Source of the DNA: Burkholderiaceae bacterium
Lineage (GTDB): Bacteria; Pseudomonadota; Gammaproteobacteria; Burkholderiales; Burkholderiaceae_C
Length of the DNA: 8,063 bases
Direction: 5' to 3'
Assembly (NCBI GenBank): GCA_023268425.1
Contig: JALRFN010000009.1
Location: forward strand, 1 to 8,063
A model generated the notes under the pieces. The model was not told the DNA's origin, did not search any database, and saw only the letters and a program-made list of their open reading frames with translations. Below, piece after piece: positions 1-5,558 of the stretch (positions are counted from its first letter, which is position 1; each line of letters begins with the position of its first letter). The position numbers were made by a program, and so were the translations under genes.

Positions 1-12
1 GCGCCAATGGGT

Positions 13-60
13 AAAAAACAAACAGCCCGCGTTCGCTGCTGCCAACGCGGGCTGTTTGTT
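13..60 (-). terminator. Rho-independent terminator of the aap operon
   Basis: A perfect 17-bp inverted repeat (17-33 paired with 44-60, arm AACAAACAGCCCGCGTT) encloses a 10-nt loop at 34-43. On the minus strand the stem is followed by a T run (complement of the A's at 13-18). It begins 11 bases past the aapP stop codon, where the operon terminator is expected. On the plus strand the stem ends in TTTGTT, so some termination of plus-strand transcripts is possible, but the minus direction has the better T tract. Confidence 0.93.
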
Positions 61-70
61 GTGCAGCGGC

Positions 71-814
71 TCAGTGCCCGATGATCTTGGACAGAAAGTC
101 TTGGGTGCGCTCGTTTTGCGGGTGGTCAAAGAACTCGTGAGGTGTGTTTTGCTCCACGATTTGTCCTTGGTCCATGAAGATCACGCGATCGGCGACGGCT
201 TTGGCAAAACCCATTTCGTGCGTGACGCACAACATGGTGATGCCTTGGTCGGCCATCTCAACCATGACATCCAAGACCTCTTTGATCATCTCGGGGTCCA
301 GCGCTGAGGTGGGCTCGTCGAACAACATGATCTTAGGGGTCAAGCACAGCGCGCGCGCGATGGCCACGCGTTGTTGTTGACCGCCGGAGAGCTGCAGCGG
401 GTACTTGTTGGCTTGTTCGGCAATGCGCACGCGCTCCAACTGCTGCATGGCTTTGGCTTCGGCCTCTTTGCGCGGGATCTTGCCCACCCACATGGGCGAC
501 AAGGTGAGGTTTTCCAAAACCGTCAGATGGGGAAACAAGTTGAATTGCTGGAACACCATGCCAACTTCTTTGCGCACCTGATCAATGGCTTTGACGTCGT
601 CGGTGAGCTCAATGCCGTCGACCGTCAGGTGGCCTTGTTGGTGTTCTTCCAAACGATTGATGCAGCGAATCAGCGTGGATTTGCCTGAGCCTGAGGGGCC
701 GCAGATGACGATGCGCTCACCGCGTTGGACTTGCAAGTCGATGTCGCGCAAGACATGAAAATTGTTGCCGTACCACTTGTTGACTTTGTCGAAGGTGATG
801 ATGGGATCTGACAC
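71..814 (-). CDS. aapP: Polar amino acid ABC transporter ATP-binding protein (AapP/GlnQ type)
   Basis: This is the cytoplasmic ATPase of a polar amino acid importer; it dimerises and drives the AapQ/AapM channel. The 247-aa length is normal for the family. Visible motifs are Walker A GPSGSGKST at residues 39-47, the Q-loop glutamine at 89 (VFQQFNLFPH), the ABC signature LSGGQQQR at 142-149, Walker B IMLFDE at 162-167, the D-loop SALD at 170-173 and the switch histidine H199 (VTHEMGFA). All catalytic elements are intact. The start is GTG at 812-814; no ATG precedes the conserved KVNKWYG segment, and an AGGGCGG-like ribosome site sits in the 12-nt gap after the aapM stop. It is the last gene of the operon, directly before a terminator. 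The family is certain; the aap name rests on the whole operon, because GlnQ, BztD and AapP are hard to separate by sequence alone. Confidence 0.95.
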   Translation of the reverse strand: MSDPIITFDKVNKWYGNNFHVLRDIDLQVQRGERIVICGPSGSGKSTLIRCINRLEEHQQGHLTVDGIELTDDVKAIDQVRKEVGMVFQQFNLFPHLTVLENLTLSPMWVGKIPRKEAEAKAMQQLERVRIAEQANKYPLQLSGGQQQRVAIARALCLTPKIMLFDEPTSALDPEMIKEVLDVMVEMADQGITMLCVTHEMGFAKAVADRVIFMDQGQIVEQNTPHEFFDHPQNERTQDFLSKIIGH

Positions 815-826
815 GGTTGCCGCCCT

Positions 827-1930
827 TTAACGTTGTTTGCCTTTGTTGAGTTGCTTCTCGACCCAGCGGCTGTAGCGAGACATGGAGAAACAAAACACGA
901 AGTAGACCAAGGCCACGAAAATGTAGCCTTCCAAAATGAATGGGTGCCACTCAGGGTCACCCGACAAAGCCAGCCCCAACGCGCCCAGCAGTTCGTACAT
1001 GCTCACGATGGTGACCAGCGAGGTGTCCTTGAAGTTGGAGATGAAGTTGTTCATCAAACCAGGCACCACCATGGCCAAAGCCTGCGGCAACACAATTTTG
1101 CGTTGGGTTTGCCAGTAGCTCAGGCCCAAGGTGGCCGCGGCCTCGTATTGCCCTTTGGGCAGGGCTTGCAAACCGCCTCGGATGGTCTCTGCGGTGTAGG
1201 CCGCCATGAACAAAGTGATGCCGACCAAGACCCGCACCATCACGTCAATGGTCGTGCCCTGCGGCATGAACAAGGGGAACATGAACGAGGCCATGAACAA
1301 AACCGAAATCAGCGGGACACCACGAATCAACTCGACGTAGACCACACAAATGGTGCGAATCGCAGGCATGTTGCTGCGTCGACCCAGCGCCACGACCAAA
1401 CCCAGCGGAAAGGATGCTGCAATCGACAAGGTTGACAACATGATGGTCAGAGGAAGGCCGCCCCAGCGATCGGTGGTGACCACGCTCATGCCAGCCACGC
1501 CGCCGTGCATGAGCAGGAAGAACACGGCCAAGACGCCAATCCACAAGGCCAACAACCAGCGCTGCCAGAACATGCGGATGCAACTCATGATCAGCAGGGC
1601 GACCATCAAGCTGGTGGCGATGATGGGGCGCCAGCCCTCTTCGATGGGGTAGCGACCGAGGAAAATCACTTTGTATTTTTCGGCGATCACGCCCCAGCAC
1701 GCGCCTGCCCCGTCGGCATCACAGGCTTGCAATTCCGGGCGCCACACGGCGTCAGCCAGCGCCCAGCTGAACACCTGGGGCAAGGCCCACAGCAACAAGC
1801 CGCCGATGACCAGCGTCGCCAAAGAGGTGGCCCAGTCGTGGAACAAATTCGCGCGCAGCCAAGGCAACAAGCCCTCGGTTTTGATGGGTGCTGGGCGCGC
1901 GGCAATGGGTGAAAAACTCTGTGCAGTCAT
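827..1930 (-). CDS. aapM: General L-amino acid ABC transporter permease AapM
   Basis: Inner-membrane permease, 367 aa, of the HisM/GlnP family in its enlarged AapM/BztC/YhdY form. The N-terminal 150 residues carry extra membrane segments (about 34-58, 102-119 and 126-143) that ordinary 220-aa permeases lack. They enclose a periplasmic loop with two cysteines near residues 69-78. The conserved permease domain starts near residue 158 (GLPLTIMLSTLSI) and continues through YVELIRGVPLI. The EAA coupling loop that contacts the ATPase lies at about 247-284 (ETIRGGLQALPKGQYEAAATLGL). The ATG is at 1928-1930. A Shine-Dalgarno TGAGGA overlaps the aapQ stop codon 10 nt upstream, which implies translational coupling. 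The gap to aapP is 12 nt. The gene is intact; identification is strong from the length, extra segments and position in the operon. Confidence 0.93.
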   Translation of the reverse strand: MTAQSFSPIAARPAPIKTEGLLPWLRANLFHDWATSLATLVIGGLLLWALPQVFSWALADAVWRPELQACDADGAGACWGVIAEKYKVIFLGRYPIEEGWRPIIATSLMVALLIMSCIRMFWQRWLLALWIGVLAVFFLLMHGGVAGMSVVTTDRWGGLPLTIMLSTLSIAASFPLGLVVALGRRSNMPAIRTICVVYVELIRGVPLISVLFMASFMFPLFMPQGTTIDVMVRVLVGITLFMAAYTAETIRGGLQALPKGQYEAAATLGLSYWQTQRKIVLPQALAMVVPGLMNNFISNFKDTSLVTIVSMYELLGALGLALSGDPEWHPFILEGYIFVALVYFVFCFSMSRYSRWVEKQLNKGKQR

Positions 1931-1943
1931 GTTTGTGCCGTCC

Positions 1944-3119
1944 TCACCGTTCCAAAATCGCCGAGCGCTTGTTGTACCAGTTCATCAGCGCAGAAGTGCT
2001 CAAGGACGTGGTCAGATAAACCAGCATCACGATGGCGATGCATTCCACCGCGCGTCCGGTTTGGTTCAAGGCGGTGTTGGTCACCGAGACGATGTCGGGG
2101 TAGCCCACGGCCACGGCCAAAGATGAGTTTTTGGTCAGGTTCAGGTATTGATTGGTCACGGGCGGAATGATCACGCGCAGCGCGTGGGGCAGCATGATCA
2201 GGCGCATGTCTTGTGCCTTGTTCAAGCCCAGTGCTGCCGCAGCCTCTGCTTGGCCGTGGTGACCGGATTGGATGCCGGCGCGCACCACTTCGGCGACAAA
2301 GGCCGAGGTGTAAATCGTCAAGCCCAAGGTGACGGCCAAAAATTCTGGTGTCACCGAGCCGCCGCCTTCGACGGCAAACTCGCCCTTGTGGGGCGCATTG
2401 AACTCCAAGGGCGCACCGCCGAGCAACCAGCCCAAAATCCCAAAGCCCAGGACGATGAGCAGGGGCATCCAGAAGGTGCTGCGGCTTTGCCCGCTTGCCT
2501 CGAAATGTTGTTGTGCGCGGCGCAGGTAAAGGCGGCTGGCGATGACGCCAGCGATCAAGCCTAGAGCCGCAGTGGCGTGGCCCATGGCCCAAGCGGGCTC
2601 CGGGAAGGTCAGACCGCCCTTGCTGAGGAAAAAGGGACCGACTTTCCACGGCGCCCAACTGTCGGGCAGCAAGTGGGTGAGCAAGAAGTACCACAGCAGC
2701 AATTGGATGAGCACGGGGACGTTGCGGAAGAACTCCACGTAAACCGTGCACAGGGCGCGAACCAAGGCGTTGCGCGAAAAGCGCCCCACGCCCAGCAAAG
2801 TGCCCCAGATGGTGGTCAAGATGATGCCCAAAACCGCCACGCGCAAGGTGTTGACCAGGCCAACGAAAAAGGCCTTGATGTAGCTTTGCGTGGACTCGTA
2901 GGGAATGGGCGTTTCGCCAATGTCAAATCCCGCCGGATCGGTCAGAAAGTCAAAGCCGCTTTGAATGCCGCGTTCGGCCATGTTCAACAGCGTGTTGTGG
3001 GTCAAGATCGCGATGACGCCAATCACCGCGCCGATGGCGATGATTTGGTAGATGACGCTGCGAAAGGCCTGGCTTCGCCAAGACCAGCTTTTCCTTGGAG
3101 CAGGAGCAGGTTGGTTCAT
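1944..3119 (-). CDS. aapQ: General L-amino acid ABC transporter permease AapQ
   Basis: Second membrane permease of the importer, 391 aa, matching the large AapQ/BztB/YhdX form (about 400 aa) rather than short HisQ proteins. A first membrane segment lies near residues 22-40. The permease domain begins at about 85 (GLVNTLRVAVLGIILTTIWG) and continues through YVEFFRNVPVLIQLLLWYF. A central insertion of about 110 residues (150-260) with two further hydrophobic stretches follows. The EAA loop is at 278-315 (VVRAGIQSGHHGQAEAAAALGL), and the conserved NQYLNLTKNSSLAVAVGYPD segment follows at 323-342. I choose the ATG at 3117-3119. An in-frame TTG at 3150-3152 would add 11 residues without a better ribosome site. 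Neither start has a clear Shine-Dalgarno sequence, which is unusual beside the good sites of the neighbouring genes. The stop overlaps the aapM ribosome site. Confidence 0.92.
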   Translation of the reverse strand: MNQPAPAPRKSWSWRSQAFRSVIYQIIAIGAVIGVIAILTHNTLLNMAERGIQSGFDFLTDPAGFDIGETPIPYESTQSYIKAFFVGLVNTLRVAVLGIILTTIWGTLLGVGRFSRNALVRALCTVYVEFFRNVPVLIQLLLWYFLLTHLLPDSWAPWKVGPFFLSKGGLTFPEPAWAMGHATAALGLIAGVIASRLYLRRAQQHFEASGQSRSTFWMPLLIVLGFGILGWLLGGAPLEFNAPHKGEFAVEGGGSVTPEFLAVTLGLTIYTSAFVAEVVRAGIQSGHHGQAEAAAALGLNKAQDMRLIMLPHALRVIIPPVTNQYLNLTKNSSLAVAVGYPDIVSVTNTALNQTGRAVECIAIVMLVYLTTSLSTSALMNWYNKRSAILER

Positions 3120-3181
3120 ACAAGCGTTCAGGAATTCAATGGGTGGGCTCAAGCGCGTCCGGCGTCGCTTCAGCCCTGCAT

Positions 3182-3213
3182 AAAAATCAAGCGCTCTGAA
3201 CAGAGCGCTTGAT
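3182..3213 (-). terminator. Terminator-like hairpin between aapJ and aapQ (probable attenuator)
   Basis: A perfect 13-bp inverted repeat (3186-3198 with 3201-3213, arm ATCAAGCGCTCTG) has only two unpaired bases between the arms, so the real loop is probably a tetraloop. On the minus strand the stem runs straight into TTTTT (complement of the A's at 3182-3186). It lies 62 bases past the aapJ stop and about 62 bases before the aapQ start. The plus strand has no T run. In binding-protein importer operons such hairpins partly terminate transcription or protect the upstream message, so that the binding protein exceeds the permeases. That role here is inferred. Confidence 0.8.
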
Positions 3214-3275
3214 CGCTTGGCGAGCGCTGGGCCATGCGCGGTTCAATCAGAGCCGTGCATGGCCGGGCGACGCGA

Positions 3276-4301
3276 TCAGCGCAGCGGCGGGGCGTACTGC
3301 AAGCCACCGTCCTTCCACTGGGCGTTGACACCACGGGGCAGGTTCAATGGCGTGGTCGGGCCGACGTTGCGCGCGAAGATTTCGCCGTAGTTGCCCACTT
3401 GGTCGATGGCACGGGCCATCCAGTCGGCATCCAAGCCCAGCAATTTGCCCGTGTCTTGGCCCTTGCCGCCCAAAATGCGGTTGGCCGACGAGTCGTCGCT
3501 GTCTTTCATGGTTTTCCAGTTGGCTTGGGTGATGCCGACTTCTTCGGCTTCGATCAGGCCATAGATCACCCACTTGACGATGGCGAACCACTCGTCATCG
3601 CCACGACGCACCATGGGGCCCAAGGGCTCTTTGGAGATGATTTCGGGCAGGATCACGTGGTCAGCAGGGTTCTTGGCTTCGTTGGAACGAATCGATGCCA
3701 AGCCCGACGCGTCGGTGGTGTAGGCCACACAGCGACCCGCAAAATAAGCGGCGTTGACTGCGTCGAGCTTTTCAAACACCACAGGCTTGATGTTCAACTT
3801 GTTGACGCGCGAAAAGTCGGTCAGGTTCTTTTCGGTCGTGGTGCCGGCTTGCACACAAACGGTTTGGTTTTTGAGCTGTTTGGCGCTCTTCATGCCGGTA
3901 CGCTTGGGCACCATGAAGCCTTGACCGTCGTAGTAAGTGGTCGCCGTCATGTTCAGACCCAAGGAGGCGTCACGGGTGATGGTGAAGGTGGTGTTGCGCG
4001 ACAGCACGTCGATTTCGCCAGACTGCAAAGCGGTGAAGCGTTGTTGTGCGGTCAAAGGCACAAACTTGACTTTGTCGGCAGAACCCAGGGTCGCCGCAGC
4101 CACGGCGCGGCAGACGTCGACGTCCAGTCCGGTGTACTTGCCGTTGGAGTCTGCTGCAGAGAAGCCGGCCAAGCCGGTGGACACGCCGCACACGACTTGA
4201 CCGCGGGCTTTGATGGCGTCCAAAGTCGCACCAGCATGTGCGGGTGCGCTCAAAATCGCGGCTGAGGCCACGGAGAGGGCAGCAAGTTTCCAATGTTTCA
4301 T
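3276..4301 (-). CDS. aapJ: General L-amino acid ABC transporter periplasmic binding protein AapJ
   Basis: Periplasmic substrate-binding protein of family 3, 341 aa, the typical AapJ/BztA/YhdW length. Residues 1-23 are a Sec signal peptide: KHWK, then a hydrophobic core, then APAHA with cleavage likely after A23. The mature protein opens with the family pattern TLDAIKARGQVVCGVSTGLAGFSA. It continues with YTGLDVDVCRAVAAA and the ligand-domain stretch RFTALQSGEIDVLSRNTTFT at 88-107. Four cysteines (C38, C64, C149, C191) could form disulfides. AapJ relatives bind a broad set of polar L-amino acids; the BztA type prefers Glu, Gln, Asp and Asn. The exact range cannot be read from sequence. The start at 4299-4301 is set by an AGGAG site 5 nt upstream and by the signal peptide. 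A longer GTG-initiated reading frame from 4388 is rejected because it would bury the signal peptide. It is the first gene of the operon. Confidence 0.95.
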   Translation of the reverse strand: MKHWKLAALSVASAAILSAPAHAGATLDAIKARGQVVCGVSTGLAGFSAADSNGKYTGLDVDVCRAVAAATLGSADKVKFVPLTAQQRFTALQSGEIDVLSRNTTFTITRDASLGLNMTATTYYDGQGFMVPKRTGMKSAKQLKNQTVCVQAGTTTEKNLTDFSRVNKLNIKPVVFEKLDAVNAAYFAGRCVAYTTDASGLASIRSNEAKNPADHVILPEIISKEPLGPMVRRGDDEWFAIVKWVIYGLIEAEEVGITQANWKTMKDSDDSSANRILGGKGQDTGKLLGLDADWMARAIDQVGNYGEIFARNVGPTTPLNLPRGVNAQWKDGGLQYAPPLR

Positions 4302-4306
4302 AAATA

Positions 4307-4311
4307 CTCCT
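4307..4311 (-). promoter_or_regulatory. Ribosome binding site of aapJ
   Basis: The minus strand reads AGGAG here, five bases before the ATG at 4299-4301. This near-consensus site fixes the aapJ start and rules out the longer frame that opens at 4388. Its strength contrasts with the absence of a recognisable site before aapQ. Confidence 0.85.
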
Positions 4312-4402
4312 GGTTGAGGGAAAACGAGGTTTGCAAAGCACCGAGCCTCGCTCGAAGCTGATGCAAAACTTACAGGGCGAATGTACACATTTTGTTGCAG
4401 AT

Positions 4403-4421
4403 GGGTACTCGGGGTTTACCC
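4403..4421. repeat. Short inverted repeat GGGTA-N9-TACCC upstream of aapJ
   Basis: A 5-bp inverted repeat (4403-4407 and 4417-4421) spans 19 bases and is centred about 111 bases before the aapJ start. The size and spacing would suit a dimeric regulator, but the arms are short enough to arise by chance. No regulator gene is nearby in the window. Confidence 0.25.
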
Positions 4422-4519
4422 GTTTTCTGGCGCCCGGCGTGCGAAGAACGCAGATCTGAAGCGCCGGTGTGGTTTAGCAAATGTCATGCCTTGGCGGCGC
4501 TGACCCGGGTTCGGTTTGA

Positions 4520-4545
4520 GCACCTGAAGGGGTGCATGCTTGCAC
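4520..4545. repeat. Overlapping GCAC/GTGC inverted repeats upstream of aapJ
   Basis: Two inverted repeats share a middle arm: GCACC-N6-GGTGC at 4520-4535 and GTGCA-N4-TGCAC at 4532-4545. The first resembles the NtrC-binding pattern GCAC(C/T)-N5-GGTGC but has one extra spacer base. The cluster lies about 220-245 bases before aapJ and just downstream of the DUF2189 gene. It could be an operator, an RNA hairpin at the 3' end of the DUF2189 message (without a T tract), or chance. Confidence 0.35.
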
Positions 4546-4601
4546 TGCAGTGGATCTCGCCGCCTCGTCGCGGGGCATGGCCCGACGGTCAATGCAGGCG
4601 G

Positions 4602-5459
4602 TCAGCGGGCTCCAGCGCCTTGGTCTTCAGGAACGATGGCTTTGTAGGCGTGCCAGGAGGCAAAGCCCATCACTGGGCCCAGAACGACCAAGCCCAAAAA
4701 GTAAGGCAACATGGCCAGCACGATGGTCACGGTGATGGTGCCGCCCCACACCCACATGGCCAAGGGGTTGGTGAAGCAGGCCCGAAAACTGGTCAATGCG
4801 GCGGTGATGGCATCCACCTTGCGATCCATGATCATGGGGATGGCCACCACCGAGGCCATGAAGATGATGCCGGCGAAAATTGCACCCACGCCGACATAGG
4901 CCACGATGAAATCGAGGTTTTCTGGGTTCAACAGCTGCTTCAAGGGGTTGGTTTCTTCTGGCACCACGTCAAAGCTGAGGGCAAAGACGATCAGCGACGC
5001 GCGCGCCCACAACATTTCGAGCACCAGCAGCACCGCCGCAAACAAGGCCAGGGTGCCCGCCGAGGGCAGCCAAGCATCGAGTGCTTGTGCCAGCGACGGG
5101 GCTTGGCCCGCTTGCAGGGATTTGCTGGTGCGGTACAGCCCCAGGCACATGAACGGCCCCATCAGCAAAAAACCTGCACTCAGCGCCAAGACGTATTCGG
5201 TGGCCGACTCAAACGCCTGCAACAAAATGTGGCCCATCAAAAAAAAGCAGCCGCCAAAAAACAAAGCCACCCATGGCGCACGAAACAGGTCGCGCCAACC
5301 GGCCATCCACCACGCGAACGGCGCCGTCATGGGCACGCTGTTGAGCTTCATCCCCAAGGTGTTGCGGGTGGCGACGGCGGCTTCGCTGTTGGCGTCGTCA
5401 CGAATGATCACGCCGTGCTCGTCGCGCTGTAGTTCTTTGATCGGGTCTGATTCACCCAT
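4602..5459 (-). CDS. DUF2189 family multi-pass inner-membrane protein
   Basis: A 285-aa hydrophobic protein of unknown function. The N-terminal 50 residues are polar and presumably cytoplasmic. About six hydrophobic segments follow, near residues 62-82, 91-110, 131-160, 183-212, 230-250 and 252-268. The stretches GWRDLFRAPWVALFFGG (54-70) and AGFLLMGPFMCLGLYRTSKSLQAGQ (95-119) match what I remember of DUF2189, a family of predicted integral membrane proteins common in proteobacteria with no established role. I see no catalytic motif. The start is the ATG at 5457-5459, preceded at 6 nt by GGGAGG; a well-spaced promoter at 5491-5519 also excludes the upstream TTG (5519) and ATG (5492) starts. 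It is transcribed divergently from the dioxygenase gene and lies 300 bases upstream of aapJ on the same strand. The family call is from memory of its motifs, not from a search. Confidence 0.8.
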   Translation of the reverse strand: MGESDPIKELQRDEHGVIIRDDANSEAAVATRNTLGMKLNSVPMTAPFAWWMAGWRDLFRAPWVALFFGGCFFLMGHILLQAFESATEYVLALSAGFLLMGPFMCLGLYRTSKSLQAGQAPSLAQALDAWLPSAGTLALFAAVLLVLEMLWARASLIVFALSFDVVPEETNPLKQLLNPENLDFIVAYVGVGAIFAGIIFMASVVAIPMIMDRKVDAITAALTSFRACFTNPLAMWVWGGTITVTIVLAMLPYFLGLVVLGPVMGFASWHAYKAIVPEDQGAGAR

Positions 5460-5465
5460 GCCTGG

Positions 5466-5471
5466 CCTCCC
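5466..5471 (-). promoter_or_regulatory. Ribosome binding site of the DUF2189 gene
   Basis: The minus strand reads GGGAGG six bases before the ATG at 5457-5459. This strong site selects that ATG over the in-frame starts at 5492 and 5519, neither of which has a comparable site. Confidence 0.85.
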
Positions 5472-5490
5472 GTGCTCTGTCTTGCCGTGC

Positions 5491-5519
5491 ATACTAGGCG
5501 GGTGTGCCCATTGGATCAA
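5491..5519 (-). promoter_or_regulatory. Sigma-70-type promoter of the DUF2189 gene
   Basis: On the minus strand a -35 element TTGATC (complement of 5514-5519) and a -10 element TAGTAT (complement of 5491-5496) are separated by exactly 17 bases. Each matches four of six consensus bases. Transcription would start near 5484, giving a leader of about 25 nt that contains the GGGAGG ribosome site and the ATG at 5459. The position fits the chosen gene start well. Confidence 0.6.
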
Positions 5520-5543
5520 TCGTTTACCCCCTGGGGTTTGCCC

Positions 5544-5549
5544 TAGACT
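5544..5549 (+). promoter_or_regulatory. Candidate -10 element of the dioxygenase gene
   Basis: TAGACT matches four of six bases of the -10 consensus and ends 9 bases before the dioxygenase ATG at 5559. A transcript from it would begin around 5556-5559, so it would have essentially no 5' leader. The -35 is poor: TTTACC at 5523-5528 matches four of six but with only 15 bases of spacing. The element rests mainly on position and on the absence of any ribosome binding site. Confidence 0.4.
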
Positions 5550-5558
5550 CAGTCACCT

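Larger units (their letters stand above)
4302..4601. other. Intergenic and leader region upstream of aapJ
   Basis: Three hundred bases separate the stop of the DUF2189 gene (4602) from the aapJ start, both read on the minus strand. The aapJ ribosome site AGGAG is at 4307-4311. I find no convincing sigma-70 promoter: the best -10-like sequence on the minus strand is TACATT at the complement of 4381-4386, without a good -35. No exact sigma-54 match (GG-N10-GC) was found. There is no T-tailed terminator for the DUF2189 gene, so readthrough into aapJ is possible. Short inverted repeats at 4403-4421 and 4520-4545 and an 8-bp palindrome TTTGCAAA at 4330-4337 are the only structure noted. No small gene is supported. 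Confidence 0.6.

Noticed and set aside
833..1435. 200-codon open frame on the plus strand opposite aapM
   Set aside because: It is a shadow of aapM with a His/Gln/Arg-rich translation and no domain.
1927..2751. 274-codon open frame on the minus strand in another frame within aapQ
   Set aside because: It is an Arg/His/Pro-rich frame shadow of aapQ, whose own frame has the EAA loop and membrane segments.
3234..4265. 343-codon open frame on the plus strand opposite aapJ
   Set aside because: It is antisense to a clear AapJ with signal peptide and family motifs. Its translation is low-complexity, rich in G, H, R, Q and V, with no recognisable domain; such shadows are common in GC-rich DNA.
4302..4388. 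29-residue N-terminal extension of AapJ from a GTG at 4388
   Set aside because: It would place the signal peptide internally. The ATG at 4301 has AGGAG at 5 nt and gives the standard 341-aa length.
4302..4440. Sigma-54 promoter for aapJ
   Set aside because: I looked for GG-N10-GC on the minus strand. The closest string has 11 bases between GG and GC, and no exact match was found.
4392..5432. 346-codon open frame on the plus strand opposite the DUF2189 gene
   Set aside because: It has a His/Gln/Arg/Gly-rich translation with no domain, and it is antisense to a membrane protein with a strong ribosome site and promoter.
5460..5519. N-terminal extension of the DUF2189 protein from ATG 5492 or TTG 5519
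   Set aside because: The extension overlaps the likely promoter, adds no conserved residues and lacks a ribosome site, whereas the ATG at 5459 has GGGAGG at 6 nt.
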